From: Methylococcaceae bacterium
GTDB lineage: Bacteria; Pseudomonadota; Gammaproteobacteria; Methylococcales; Methylomonadaceae
Assembly (NCBI GenBank): GCA_030699345.1
Contig: JAUYMX010000385.1
Location: 1 to 5,420, forward strand
DNA: 5,420 nucleotides
Direction: 5' to 3'
In this document: one piece after another, positions 1-5,410 of the stretch
Layout: each line of letters starts with the position of its first letter
Numbering within the stretch: position 1 is the stretch's first letter
Position numbers and translations under genes: made by a program
Notes under the pieces: generated by a model
Seen by the model: the letters and a program-made list of their open reading frames with translations, nothing else
The model's database searches: none
What the model was told of the DNA's origin: nothing

Positions 1-132
1 ATTCAGTCTTTAATCTGAGAGAGGCTATGCGTTTATTGTGTAGGGTGGATAAGCAACGCGCATCCACCGCATTTGCCGGATGCGCTAGCGCTTATCCAGC
101 CTACGCATGACGGCTCGATCAAGAGACTGAAT
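1..132. repeat. Long palindromic (REP-like) repeat element at the window edge
   Basis: Nested inverted repeats are visible. The outer ends are ATTCAGTCT (1-9) and AGACTGAAT (124-132). ATGCG (27-31) pairs with CGCAT (104-108), and GTAGGGTGGATAAGC (40-54) pairs with 90-104 with one mismatch (these two pairings share base 104). GCGCATCC (58-65) pairs exactly with GGATGCGC (78-85), leaving a 12-base loop. GGTGGAT (44-50) can also pair with ATCCACC (62-68), giving an alternative fold. The GTAGGGTGGATAAGC core is familiar to me as a dispersed intergenic palindrome in proteobacteria; other copies cannot be shown in this window. The element may continue beyond base 1. Confidence 0.7.
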
Positions 133-272
133 AGTTACGAATTTTTTTCATATTTAAAATGCTATAAATTAAGATTTATTTATCACAGATTGCTCTGCAG
201 TTAATGCAACTCAGCCATCTCTATCTCACAGAGATCTGACGCTTTCCGACCCTGCTTCGCAACAGGTGAGGC
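133..272 (-). other. Predicted sigma-54 transcript leader, or a small RNA
   Basis: This is the stretch that a transcript starting near 272 would cover before the palindromic repeat. It can form a hairpin at 266-251 (CCTGTT, GCGA loop of the GNRA type, AGCAGG) and another at 235-217 (ATCTCT/AGAGAT with a 7-base loop). From about 180 leftward it is AT-rich. An ATG at 151 opens a frame MKKIRNYSVS that stops at 119 inside the repeat, without a Shine-Dalgarno. It may be a 5' leader for a gene further left, a small RNA, or a gene remnant. Confidence 0.3.
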
Positions 273-282
273 GTACTGCTAA

Positions 283-298
283 TGCAAAATAAATGCCA
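283..298 (-). promoter_or_regulatory. Candidate sigma-54 (RpoN) promoter, reading leftward
   Basis: On the minus strand TGGCATTTATTTTGCA (298-283) has the invariant GG, exactly 10 bases, then GC. It matches the TGGCAC-N5-TTGCA consensus at all but one defined position. The C at 284 as -12 predicts a start near 272, which is a G on the minus strand. Its position downstream of an IHF site and the repeated dyad strengthens the call. No intact gene for it is visible within the window. Confidence 0.6.
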
Positions 299-317
299 TA
301 AATTTAAATGTAATAAA

Positions 318-330
318 AATCAATGCGTTG
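318..330 (+). promoter_or_regulatory. IHF binding site between activator motif and sigma-54 promoter
   Basis: AATCAATGCGTTG matches the IHF consensus WATCAANNNNTTR at every defined position, with an AT-rich stretch on its 5' side (301-317). It lies between the proximal dyad motif and the -24/-12 element, centred near -52. IHF commonly binds in this position to bend DNA so that the activator can reach sigma-54 polymerase. Confidence 0.55.
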
Positions 331-370
331 AGTTATTGTTGTGATCTATGTCCAAGTTTTTAATATAAGA

Positions 371-395
371 TGTGTAAAAAAACCTGACACTTTTA
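371..395 (-). repeat. Proximal copy of the 25-bp dyad motif, likely upstream activator site
   Basis: The plus strand reads TGTGTA, six A, then CCTGACACTTTTA, differing at one base from the copy at 555-579. It is centred about 109 bases upstream of the predicted sigma-54 start near 272, the usual enhancer distance for a bacterial enhancer-binding protein. The TGTAA...GACA layout resembles, from memory, motifs upstream of PEP-CTERM/exosortase-linked genes, where a PrsR-type activator with RpoN has been proposed. That identity is not verified here. Confidence 0.55.
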
Positions 396-554
396 ATCTT
401 GTTGGGCGTTTTTTTCAATGCTTCACTTACACTTCAGAGCTTAATTCTTTTTATTAAAACACAGCTCGCCAATAAGTAGTGGCCGTAATCAGTTGATTAA
501 TAGCTTAAAAGTTATTTTTCTGTCCTTGCTTTAGGGGTTTCTGCTAAATCGTAA
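396..554. other. AT-rich spacer between the two motif copies
   Basis: No reading frame with a ribosome binding site, no RNA gene and no strong hairpin is visible here. TTGGCGAGCTGTGTTT on the minus strand (472-457) has a -24-like GG but lacks the -12 GC. The remaining stretch to alr (580-617) also holds nothing recognisable, including no intrinsic terminator for alr. Confidence 0.5.
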
Positions 555-579
555 TGTGTAAAAAAAACTGACACTTTTA
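555..579 (-). repeat. Distal copy of the 25-bp dyad motif, possible activator site
   Basis: On the plus strand this reads TGTGTA, seven A, then CTGACACTTTTA. It matches the copy at 371-395 at 24 of 25 positions. The ends form an imperfect dyad, GTGTAA with TGACAC. It lies only 38 bases beyond the alr stop, so it is not an alr promoter element. Measured from the sigma-54 start predicted near 272 it is centred at about -295, which is far but possible for an enhancer. The two copies are 184 bases apart. Confidence 0.55.
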
Positions 580-617
580 GCGATATACCCCGGTCATCAG
601 TTTAAATCAGGTGCTTT

Positions 618-1694
618 TTAGTCTTCAATAATCTGCACGCGCGGAGTAATGCCGCAGACCAAAGTATAAGGAATGGTGCCCGCACACTGGGCGATTTCTT
701 CAATAGGCAAGCCATTCCCCCATAAGGTTACCGGGTCGCCGGGTTTAGCGTGGGGTTGGGTGGCTAGGTCGACGGTTAGCATGTCCATGGATACCCTGCC
801 AATCAGCGGCACGCGCTGACCATTGACTAATACTGGCGTGCCGATTTTGGCATAACGTGGATAGCCGTCACCATAGCCGATCGCCACGACGCCAAGAGTA
901 GTGGGGTGTTCGCAAGTCCAACTGCCGCTGTATCCTACGCTATCGCCTTGCTCCAGCTGCTTGACGGCAATCAGTCGCGAATGTAGCTCCATTACCGGTT
1001 TTAGTCCGAGTTGTTCGCCGGTAACTTCTGCAAATGGTGAGATGCCATATAGCAACACGCCGGGTCGTACCCAATCGGTGATTGATGTCGGCCAGCCCAG
1101 CACACCGGCCGAGTTGGCCATGCTGCGTTCGCCGGGATAATCGGCGGTCAGAGTATTAAAACAGTCGATTTGCTGCTGGGTTTTAGGATCGTTTTTGTCA
1201 TCGGCATTGGCGAAATGCGTCATCAAATTAATGGGGGACTTGATGAGCTGACATTGCTCCAGGCGTCGATAAGCCGCCGCAAACTCTTTAGCTTTAAAAC
1301 CCAAACGATTCATGCCGCTGTCGAGTTTCAACCAGACGGCCAGTTGTTCGTGTTCATTACGAGCGGCTAACAGATCAATTTGAAGATCGCAATGCACGAC
1401 GGCATCCAGCTGGTAGCGCAAAAAGACGGCTAATTCTTCACTGCAGGTGAAGCCTTCCAAAACGGCTATTCGGTTTTGGAAACCGGCTTTACGTAAACGA
1501 ATACCTTCGTCAACCCGTGCGACTGCAAAGGCATCGACGTCTCGCAGTGCCTCGGCAATGCGCAACAGGCCGTGTCCGTAGCCATTGGCTTTGATGACGG
1601 CCATTATTTTGGCGCGTGGGGCGACTTGCCGGACTTTAGCCAGGTTGTGTTGTACGGCGTCCAGATTGAGCACGGCATAAGCGGCTGGCGTCAT
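618..1694 (-). CDS. alr: Alanine racemase (PLP-dependent, biosynthetic)
   Basis: This enzyme interconverts L- and D-alanine in the cytoplasm, supplying D-alanine for peptidoglycan. Its 358 residues are normal for the family. The N-terminal TIM-barrel (about 1-225) carries the PLP lysine Lys35 (AVIKANGYGHG), Lys123 (the position carbamylated in Geobacillus Alr), Arg130 (LDSGMNRLG), His160 (MTHFANAD) and Arg210 (WVRPGVLLYG), which faces the pyridine nitrogen. The C-terminal beta domain holds the second catalytic base Tyr255 (SVGYSGSW), the RVSMDMLTVD loop (300-309) and Tyr343 (IPYTLVC). Spacings between these match the Geobacillus enzyme to within a residue, so it should be active. ATG has CTAGGA 7 bases upstream (AGGA at 1702-1705) and lies 13 bases after dnaB, so co-transcription is expected. 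Alr rather than the catabolic DadX is favoured by the dnaB linkage. The stop is TAA; no terminator hairpin with a U-run follows it. Confidence 0.97.
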   Translation of the reverse strand: MTPAAYAVLNLDAVQHNLAKVRQVAPRAKIMAVIKANGYGHGLLRIAEALRDVDAFAVARVDEGIRLRKAGFQNRIAVLEGFTCSEELAVFLRYQLDAVVHCDLQIDLLAARNEHEQLAVWLKLDSGMNRLGFKAKEFAAAYRRLEQCQLIKSPINLMTHFANADDKNDPKTQQQIDCFNTLTADYPGERSMANSAGVLGWPTSITDWVRPGVLLYGISPFAEVTGEQLGLKPVMELHSRLIAVKQLEQGDSVGYSGSWTCEHPTTLGVVAIGYGDGYPRYAKIGTPVLVNGQRVPLIGRVSMDMLTVDLATQPHAKPGDPVTLWGNGLPIEEIAQCAGTIPYTLVCGITPRVQIIED

Positions 1695-1707
1695 TGTTTA
1701 GTCCTAG

Positions 1708-3102
1708 TTATTCGTAGTCGGCGCTGTTGTAAGCGGGACCTGCAAAGTTTTCAAAGCGGGTGTATTGGCCAAGGAAAGTCAGTCTGACCGTACCCAGCGG
1801 GCCGTTACGCTGTTTACCGATGATAATTTCTGCGATGCCTTTGTCGGGGCTGTCTTCGTTATAGACTTCATCCCGGTACACGAATACGATCAAATCCGCG
1901 TCCTGCTCAATCGCGCCGGACTCGCGCAAATCTGACATTACCGGACGTTTATTCGGGCGTTGTTCCAGGTTGCGGTTGAGCTGGGAGAGTGCAACTACCG
2001 GCACGTTCAATTCCTTCGCTAACGCTTTCAAACCTCGGGAAATATCGGAAATTTGCTGCACGCGGTTTTCACCGCTGGAGGGCGATTGCATCAGCTGTAA
2101 ATAATCCAACACAATCAAGCCTAATTGGCCGTGTTCGCGCATCAGGCGCCGCGCTCTTGAGCGCACTTCGGTTGGGGTTAACGCTGGGGTATCGTCGATA
2201 AATAATTTAGTTTCCGCCAGCAAATTAATGGCTGAGGTCAGTCTTGGCCATTCATCGTCATCCAATTTTCCGGTTCTAACCTTGTGCTGATCGATTCGGC
2301 CCAACGACGACATCATCCGCATGGCTAATGAGTCACCGGGCATTTCCATACTGAATACCGCGACCGGTTTGTCGCCTTTGATGGCGATGTTTTCGGCCAT
2401 ATTCATCGCGATGGTGGTTTTGCCCATCGATGGACGACCGGCGACGATAATTAAATCGGCAGGCTGCAGGCCGGAAGTCATTTGGTCGAAATCGGTAAAG
2501 CCGGTCGCAGCACCAGTGATCGAGCCTTCTTGTTCAAATAATGTTTCAATTTTATCGACAGCTTTTGCCAACAGGGATTTGATCGGCATGAAGCCGCCTT
2601 GGCCGCGTTGCCGCTGTTCGGCAATTTTAAACACTTGTCTTTCGGCATTCTCAAGTAACTCTGAGGTTTCGCGGCCTTCGGGGTTAAACGCGGAATCAGA
2701 GATGTCGGTGCCGACATGAATCAGCTGTCGCAGTATCGAGCGATCTCGGACGATATTGGCGTAAGTGACGATGTTGGCAGCGCTAGGGGTTTCACGCGCT
2801 AAGGTGCCCAGATAGGCCAAGCCGCCGATGTTTTCCAGCTCACCGATGGCGCCCAAGGCTTCCGAGATAGTGATGACGTCAAAGGGAATTTGTTTATCAG
2901 CCAGTTGTTCGATGGTCTTGAAGATCAGTTGATGATCTTTGCGATAAAAATCATTGTTACCGACTTTTTCAGCCACCGAATCCCAGGTCTGGTTATCCAG
3001 CATCAAGCCACCCAATACCGATTGCTCGGCTTGAATGGAATTGGGCGGAACCTTCAGGGAATCTAGCGAGTAATCACGTTCAATAAAATAATTGTCAGAC
3101 AT
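1708..3102 (-). CDS. dnaB: Replicative DNA helicase DnaB
   Basis: This is the hexameric 5'-3' helicase that unwinds the chromosomal replication fork and contacts primase and the helicase loader. It is 464 residues long, against 471 in E. coli. The N-terminal DnaB domain (about 18-120) opens with LKVPPNSIQAEQSVLGGLMLD, close to the E. coli sequence. A linker helix at about 170-195 leads into the RecA-like ATPase domain (about 197-455). Walker A is GRPSMGKT (222-229, Lys228), Walker B is LIVLDYLQLM (329-338, Asp333), then ALSQLNR (371-377) and DLRESGAIEQDADLIVFVYR (391-410). No intein interrupts it. The ATG gives the expected N-terminus, but no convincing Shine-Dalgarno precedes it. It is followed after 13 bases by alr, as in E. 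coli. The ribosomal protein genes that often precede dnaB (rplI group) are not in the upstream gap. Confidence 0.98.
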   Translation of the reverse strand: MSDNYFIERDYSLDSLKVPPNSIQAEQSVLGGLMLDNQTWDSVAEKVGNNDFYRKDHQLIFKTIEQLADKQIPFDVITISEALGAIGELENIGGLAYLGTLARETPSAANIVTYANIVRDRSILRQLIHVGTDISDSAFNPEGRETSELLENAERQVFKIAEQRQRGQGGFMPIKSLLAKAVDKIETLFEQEGSITGAATGFTDFDQMTSGLQPADLIIVAGRPSMGKTTIAMNMAENIAIKGDKPVAVFSMEMPGDSLAMRMMSSLGRIDQHKVRTGKLDDDEWPRLTSAINLLAETKLFIDDTPALTPTEVRSRARRLMREHGQLGLIVLDYLQLMQSPSSGENRVQQISDISRGLKALAKELNVPVVALSQLNRNLEQRPNKRPVMSDLRESGAIEQDADLIVFVYRDEVYNEDSPDKGIAEIIIGKQRNGPLGTVRLTFLGQYTRFENFAGPAYNSADYE

Positions 3103-3325
3103 AGTGGGCGGTGCAGAGGGAGTAAGTAAAACCGGGGTAAATCGGTTAAAAACTAAAGCGAATGGATCGCGCTATTTTACATGCTGGCGGTGCGAATCTT
3201 TTAATAAGTTGCTTGAGTTAGATGTTCTGGACGGGTTTATACAATATGCGCGCGCTCTGGAGCATAACTGGACGTGAAAAAGTTTGGCGGCACTAAGAGA
3301 TGGAAATAGGTCGTGAATTCAATTG
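3103..3325 (-). other. dnaB upstream region; promoter not firmly identified
   Basis: Together with the hairpin above, this fills the 312-base gap between iscA and dnaB. No convincing gene lies in it. A dnaB-alr promoter is expected here. The best -10-like strings on the minus strand are TGTAAAAT (3181-3174) and the TATTGTATAAA stretch around 3236-3246, but neither has a good -35 at normal distance. A weak AACCG/CGGTT dyad (3130-3134 and 3143-3147) lies close to the dnaB start. No Shine-Dalgarno precedes the ATG. Confidence 0.35.
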
Positions 3326-3374
3326 GTTACAGCACGGCGGGTTATGGTCGTTAATTTAATCGCCGTGCTGTGAC
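3326..3374. terminator. Strong inverted repeat downstream of iscA, probable transcript end
   Basis: The arms ACAGCACGGCG (3329-3339) and CGCCGTGCTGT (3361-3371) pair perfectly over 11 bases. The stem extends to 14 pairs (3326-3339 with 3361-3374) with one G-T pair. The loop of 21 bases is AT-rich. It begins about 40 bases after the iscA stop and is the obvious candidate for the end of the isc transcript. No U-run follows the stem on either strand, so it is not a classical intrinsic terminator. It could instead protect the 3' end or act with Rho. Confidence 0.45.
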
Positions 3375-3414
3375 GCTTTGGAACCAAGAAAGGGAAGGGA
3401 CTTTAGATATTAAA

Positions 3415-3738
3415 CTAAACCGAAAAGCTTTCGCCGCAGCCGCAGGTGCCTTTGACATTGGGGTTGTTAAACTGGAAGGCTTCGTTGAGGCCTTCGCGAC
3501 GATAATCAAGTTCGATGCCGTCGACGAATTCCAGATCAGCGGCTTGCACGATGACTTTAACGCCAAATTTTTCGAAGGTCTGGTCGCCTTCGTTGAGTTG
3601 GTCGGCATAATCCAGCACGTAAGCGTAACCGGAACAACCGGACTTTTTGACGCCCAGCTTTAAGCCAATGCCGCTGCCGCGTTTGTCGAGTTGTTTTTTG
3701 ATTTGGCGGGCGGCGCTTTCAGTTAATGAAACAGACAT
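3415..3738 (-). CDS. iscA: A-type iron-sulfur carrier protein IscA
   Basis: This is an A-type carrier (HesB/IscA/SufA fold), a small cytoplasmic protein that binds iron or a [2Fe-2S]/[4Fe-4S] cluster and delivers it to target apoproteins. It has 107 residues, the same length as E. coli IscA. The three ligand cysteines are Cys35 (SGCSGYAYVLDY) and Cys99/Cys101 in the C-terminal CGCGESF motif, at the same numbers as in E. coli. The start is ATG with GAGG 5 bases upstream (3744-3747); the gene begins 10 bases after iscS and is the last of the operon. ErpA or SufA are alternative A-type names, but NNPNVKGTCGCGESF, the exact length and the iscR-iscS context all favour IscA. The stop is TAG. Confidence 0.95.
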   Translation of the reverse strand: MSVSLTESAARQIKKQLDKRGSGIGLKLGVKKSGCSGYAYVLDYADQLNEGDQTFEKFGVKVIVQAADLEFVDGIELDYRREGLNEAFQFNNPNVKGTCGCGESFSV

Positions 3739-3748
3739 AGTGACCTCG

Positions 3749-4858
3749 TTAATGTTGGGTGAGCAAAGCGGTTAGCAGCTCGATAAATTTAATAATTTCA
3801 GTGTCGGTGTTGTCTTTGCCCACGCTGATGCGAATGGCGCTTAAGGCAAGTTCGGCATCAATACCCATCGCCAGCAAGACTGGGCTGGGTTCTCTGGCAC
3901 CACTGGCACAAGCCGAGCCGCTGGATACCGCGACACCTTTTTGATCCAGCTTCATCAGCAGCATTTCGCCATCCATGCCGGTAATGCCGACTTGGGTGGT
4001 ATTGGGCAAGCGTGGTGCTTGTTCTGCGAATATCTGCAGGCCGGGCAGGGCGCTTAAGCCTTGCTCCAGCAATGTCCTTAATTTTAAGGTGTGTGCTTGG
4101 CGGGCAATTAATTCCGCTTTGGCAAGTTCCGCGGCTTTGCCGAAGCCGACAATGGCAGCGACATTTTCGGTGCCGGCGCGTAGGCCTTGTTCTTGTCCAC
4201 CGCCCAACAGCAAAGGCTTTATGGGGACGGATTTATCTAATACCAAGGCGCCGCAGCCTTTGGGGCCATAAATTTTATGGCTGGAAAGTGTCATCAACTG
4301 CACGCCCAGTTGTTTGAAATCCACCGGTATTTTGCCTAACGCTTGCACAGCATCGGTATGAACCACAATGCCTTGCGCGCCTAATTGTTGCGCGTATTCG
4401 GCAATCGGCTGGAGTGCGCCGGTTTCATTATTTGCCAGCATCATTGACACTAAAGCGGGCTTCGTCTTAATGATTTTGTTTATGGCATTTTGAGTGATGA
4501 CGCCGTTGCTATCGACAGCCAAGGTCGTGAGTTGGTGGCCTTGGTTTTGTAGGCGTTGGGCAGGTTCGGTAATGCAAGGGTGCTCAATGGCTGAAATAGC
4601 CAAACCAGCCGCAACGGGGAGGGCGGTCAACGCCAGGTTATTGGCTTCAGTGCCGCCGCTGGTAAAGATAACCTGCGAAGGCTGGGCGTTAATGAGTGCC
4701 GCGACTTGCTCTCGGGCAACATCCAACGCACTACGTGCCATTCTGCCGTGTCGATATAGACTTGATGGATTACCGTAAAACTTGCTGAGGTACGGCTGCA
4801 TGGCCTCCAACACGCGATCATCAATAGCGGTGGTCGCGTTGTGGTCGAGGTAAATCAT
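3749..4858 (-). CDS. iscS: Cysteine desulfurase, IscS/NifS type, with short C-terminus
   Basis: This is a PLP-dependent class V aminotransferase-fold enzyme that converts L-cysteine to L-alanine and passes the sulfur, as an enzyme persulfide, to Fe-S scaffolds and other acceptors. The 369 residues start with the family MIYLDHNATT. Visible active-site residues are His93 (IEHP), Asp169 and Gln172 (HTDAVQ), the PLP Schiff-base Lys195 (SSHKIYGPKG) and catalytic Cys317 (SSGSACASGA). All lie 11 residues before their E. coli IscS counterparts. Only 52 residues follow the catalytic Cys, against 76 in E. coli (404 residues), so the tail known to contact IscU in E. coli is absent. The sequence is thus between IscS and NifS in style; the iscR and iscA neighbours favour housekeeping Fe-S assembly. 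It starts 9 bases after iscR. I see no clear Shine-Dalgarno, so translational coupling to iscR is likely. Confidence 0.95.
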   Translation of the reverse strand: MIYLDHNATTAIDDRVLEAMQPYLSKFYGNPSSLYRHGRMARSALDVAREQVAALINAQPSQVIFTSGGTEANNLALTALPVAAGLAISAIEHPCITEPAQRLQNQGHQLTTLAVDSNGVITQNAINKIIKTKPALVSMMLANNETGALQPIAEYAQQLGAQGIVVHTDAVQALGKIPVDFKQLGVQLMTLSSHKIYGPKGCGALVLDKSVPIKPLLLGGGQEQGLRAGTENVAAIVGFGKAAELAKAELIARQAHTLKLRTLLEQGLSALPGLQIFAEQAPRLPNTTQVGITGMDGEMLLMKLDQKGVAVSSGSACASGAREPSPVLLAMGIDAELALSAIRISVGKDNTDTEIIKFIELLTALLTQH

Positions 4859-4867
4859 GTTGGGCTT

Positions 4868-5341
4868 TTAAAGGCTCGGACGGGTGATTTCAATCACATG
4901 CTGGGCGTCTTGGTCTTGTCTTTTAGCGACTTCTTTAACGTGATGTCTTTCAAGTAGGTCAGCAAGCGTGATGCCTTTTAAGTAATCCCTGATTTGGTCG
5001 CTCAAGCCCACCCACAAGTCATGCGTCAAACAGGCTTGGTGTTTTTGGCAATTGGCTTCGCCGCCGCATTTGGTGGAATCAATGGGTTCATCGACGGCTG
5101 CAATAATGTCGGCGATATTGATTTCGCTGGTTTTTTGGCACAGCGTATAGCCGCCACCGGGACCTCGCACGCCTTTGACCAAACCGGCGCGGCGTAAACG
5201 TGCAAATAACTGTTCAAGATAAGACAGCGAAATGGTTTGGCGGGCGGCGATGTCAGTCAGAGTGACGGGTTTGACAGGGCTGTGAAATGCCAAGTCCAGC
5301 ATCGCAGTGACCGCATAACGGCCTTTGGTAGTTAAACGCAC
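4868..5341 (-). CDS. iscR: Fe-S cluster-responsive transcriptional regulator IscR (Rrf2 family)
   Basis: This is a 157-residue Rrf2-family winged-helix regulator that binds a [2Fe-2S] cluster and controls Fe-S assembly genes in the cytoplasm. The N-terminus MRLTTKGRYAVTAMLDLAF is the family signature. The helix-turn-helix lies at about residues 27-50 (LTDIAARQTISLSYLEQLF), followed by a wing with GVRGPGGGYTL (57-67). The cluster ligands Cys92, Cys98, Cys104 and His107 sit at the same residue numbers as in E. coli IscR (162 residues). The C-terminal tail (about 133-157) is charged and divergent. The start codon is GTG, chosen because it gives the family N-terminus and has TAAGGA 7 bases upstream. 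It is the first gene of iscR-iscS-iscA, so autoregulation through the sites just upstream is expected from the family; this is inferred. Confidence 0.97.
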   Translation of the reverse strand: MRLTTKGRYAVTAMLDLAFHSPVKPVTLTDIAARQTISLSYLEQLFARLRRAGLVKGVRGPGGGYTLCQKTSEINIADIIAAVDEPIDSTKCGGEANCQKHQACLTHDLWVGLSDQIRDYLKGITLADLLERHHVKEVAKRQDQDAQHVIEITRPSL

Positions 5342-5348
5342 AAGATAT

Positions 5349-5354
5349 TCCTTA
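5349..5354 (-). promoter_or_regulatory. Ribosome binding site supporting the iscR GTG start
   Basis: TAAGGA on the minus strand ends 7 bases before the GTG at 5341-5339. It is the only good Shine-Dalgarno near the family N-terminus MRLTTKGRYA, so it fixes the non-ATG start of iscR. Confidence 0.7.
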
Positions 5355-5363
5355 CATAAATAC

Positions 5364-5392
5364 TGGTTAAGGCTATTTACTATACTTAACCA
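5364..5392. promoter_or_regulatory. Perfect 8-bp inverted repeat around the iscR -10
   Basis: TGGTTAAG (5364-5371) and CTTAACCA (5385-5392) are exact reverse complements separated by 13 bases. The dyad is centred on 5378, with the -10 element inside the spacer. The arms are one helical repeat or more apart, which suits a dimeric repressor. I do not recognise the sequence as a standard IscR type 1 or type 2 site. It may be a lineage-specific IscR operator or a site for another regulator. Confidence 0.45.
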
Positions 5393-5406
5393 AGCGGAAT
5401 AGTCAA
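5379..5406 (-). promoter_or_regulatory. Candidate sigma-70 promoter of iscR-iscS-iscA
   Basis: Reading leftward, TTGACT (5406-5401) matches the -35 consensus at 5 of 6 positions. After a 16-base spacer comes TATAGT (5384-5379), which matches the -10 consensus at 5 of 6. Transcription would start near 5372, about 30 bases before the iscR GTG. The promoter sits inside the candidate operator sequences described separately, as expected for a self-repressed iscR promoter. Confidence 0.65.
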
Positions 5407-5410
5407 CTAT
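5386..5410 (-). promoter_or_regulatory. Possible type 1 IscR-binding site overlapping the -35
   Basis: The 25-base stretch begins ATAGTTGACTA (5410-5400), which fits every position of the left half of the E. coli type 1 IscR consensus as I remember it (ATASYYGACTR...). The right half fits only about half of its positions. It covers the -35 element, where a [2Fe-2S]-IscR repressor would block polymerase. Placement supports autoregulation, but the partial right half keeps this a candidate. Confidence 0.4.

Noticed and set aside
27..110. 27-codon plus-strand reading frame from ATG to TGA inside the palindromic repeat
   Set aside because: It lies wholly within the inverted repeat, has no good ribosome binding site and no recognisable protein sequence.
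457..472. Second sigma-54-like sequence TTGGCGAGCTGTGTTT on the minus strand
   Set aside because: It has the GG but not the GC ten bases later, which is nearly invariant in sigma-54 promoters.
561..568. A-tract (T-run on the minus strand) downstream of alr as an intrinsic terminator
   Set aside because: No stem-loop precedes the T-run in the direction of alr transcription; the tract belongs to the repeated dyad motif.
2321..2719. 132-residue plus-strand open frame opposite dnaB
   Set aside because: It is a shadow of the conserved dnaB codons. Walker A and flanking DnaB sequence explain this DNA, and the antisense product matches nothing I know.
1708..3102. Intein or other insertion in dnaB
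   Set aside because: dnaB is a frequent intein host, but the product is 464 residues with Walker A, Walker B and later motifs at normal spacing, so nothing is inserted.
3219..3266. 15-codon minus-strand frame starting ATGCTCCAGAGC in the iscA-dnaB gap
   Set aside because: It has no ribosome binding site, is too short to judge, and resembles no leader peptide.
3370..3663. 97-residue plus-strand open frame opposite iscA
   Set aside because: It is an antisense shadow of iscA, whose ligand cysteines and exact family length are intact on the other strand.
3975..4317. Two overlapping plus-strand open frames of about 100 residues opposite iscS
   Set aside because: They are shadows of iscS. The PLP lysine and HTDAVQ regions are encoded there on the minus strand.
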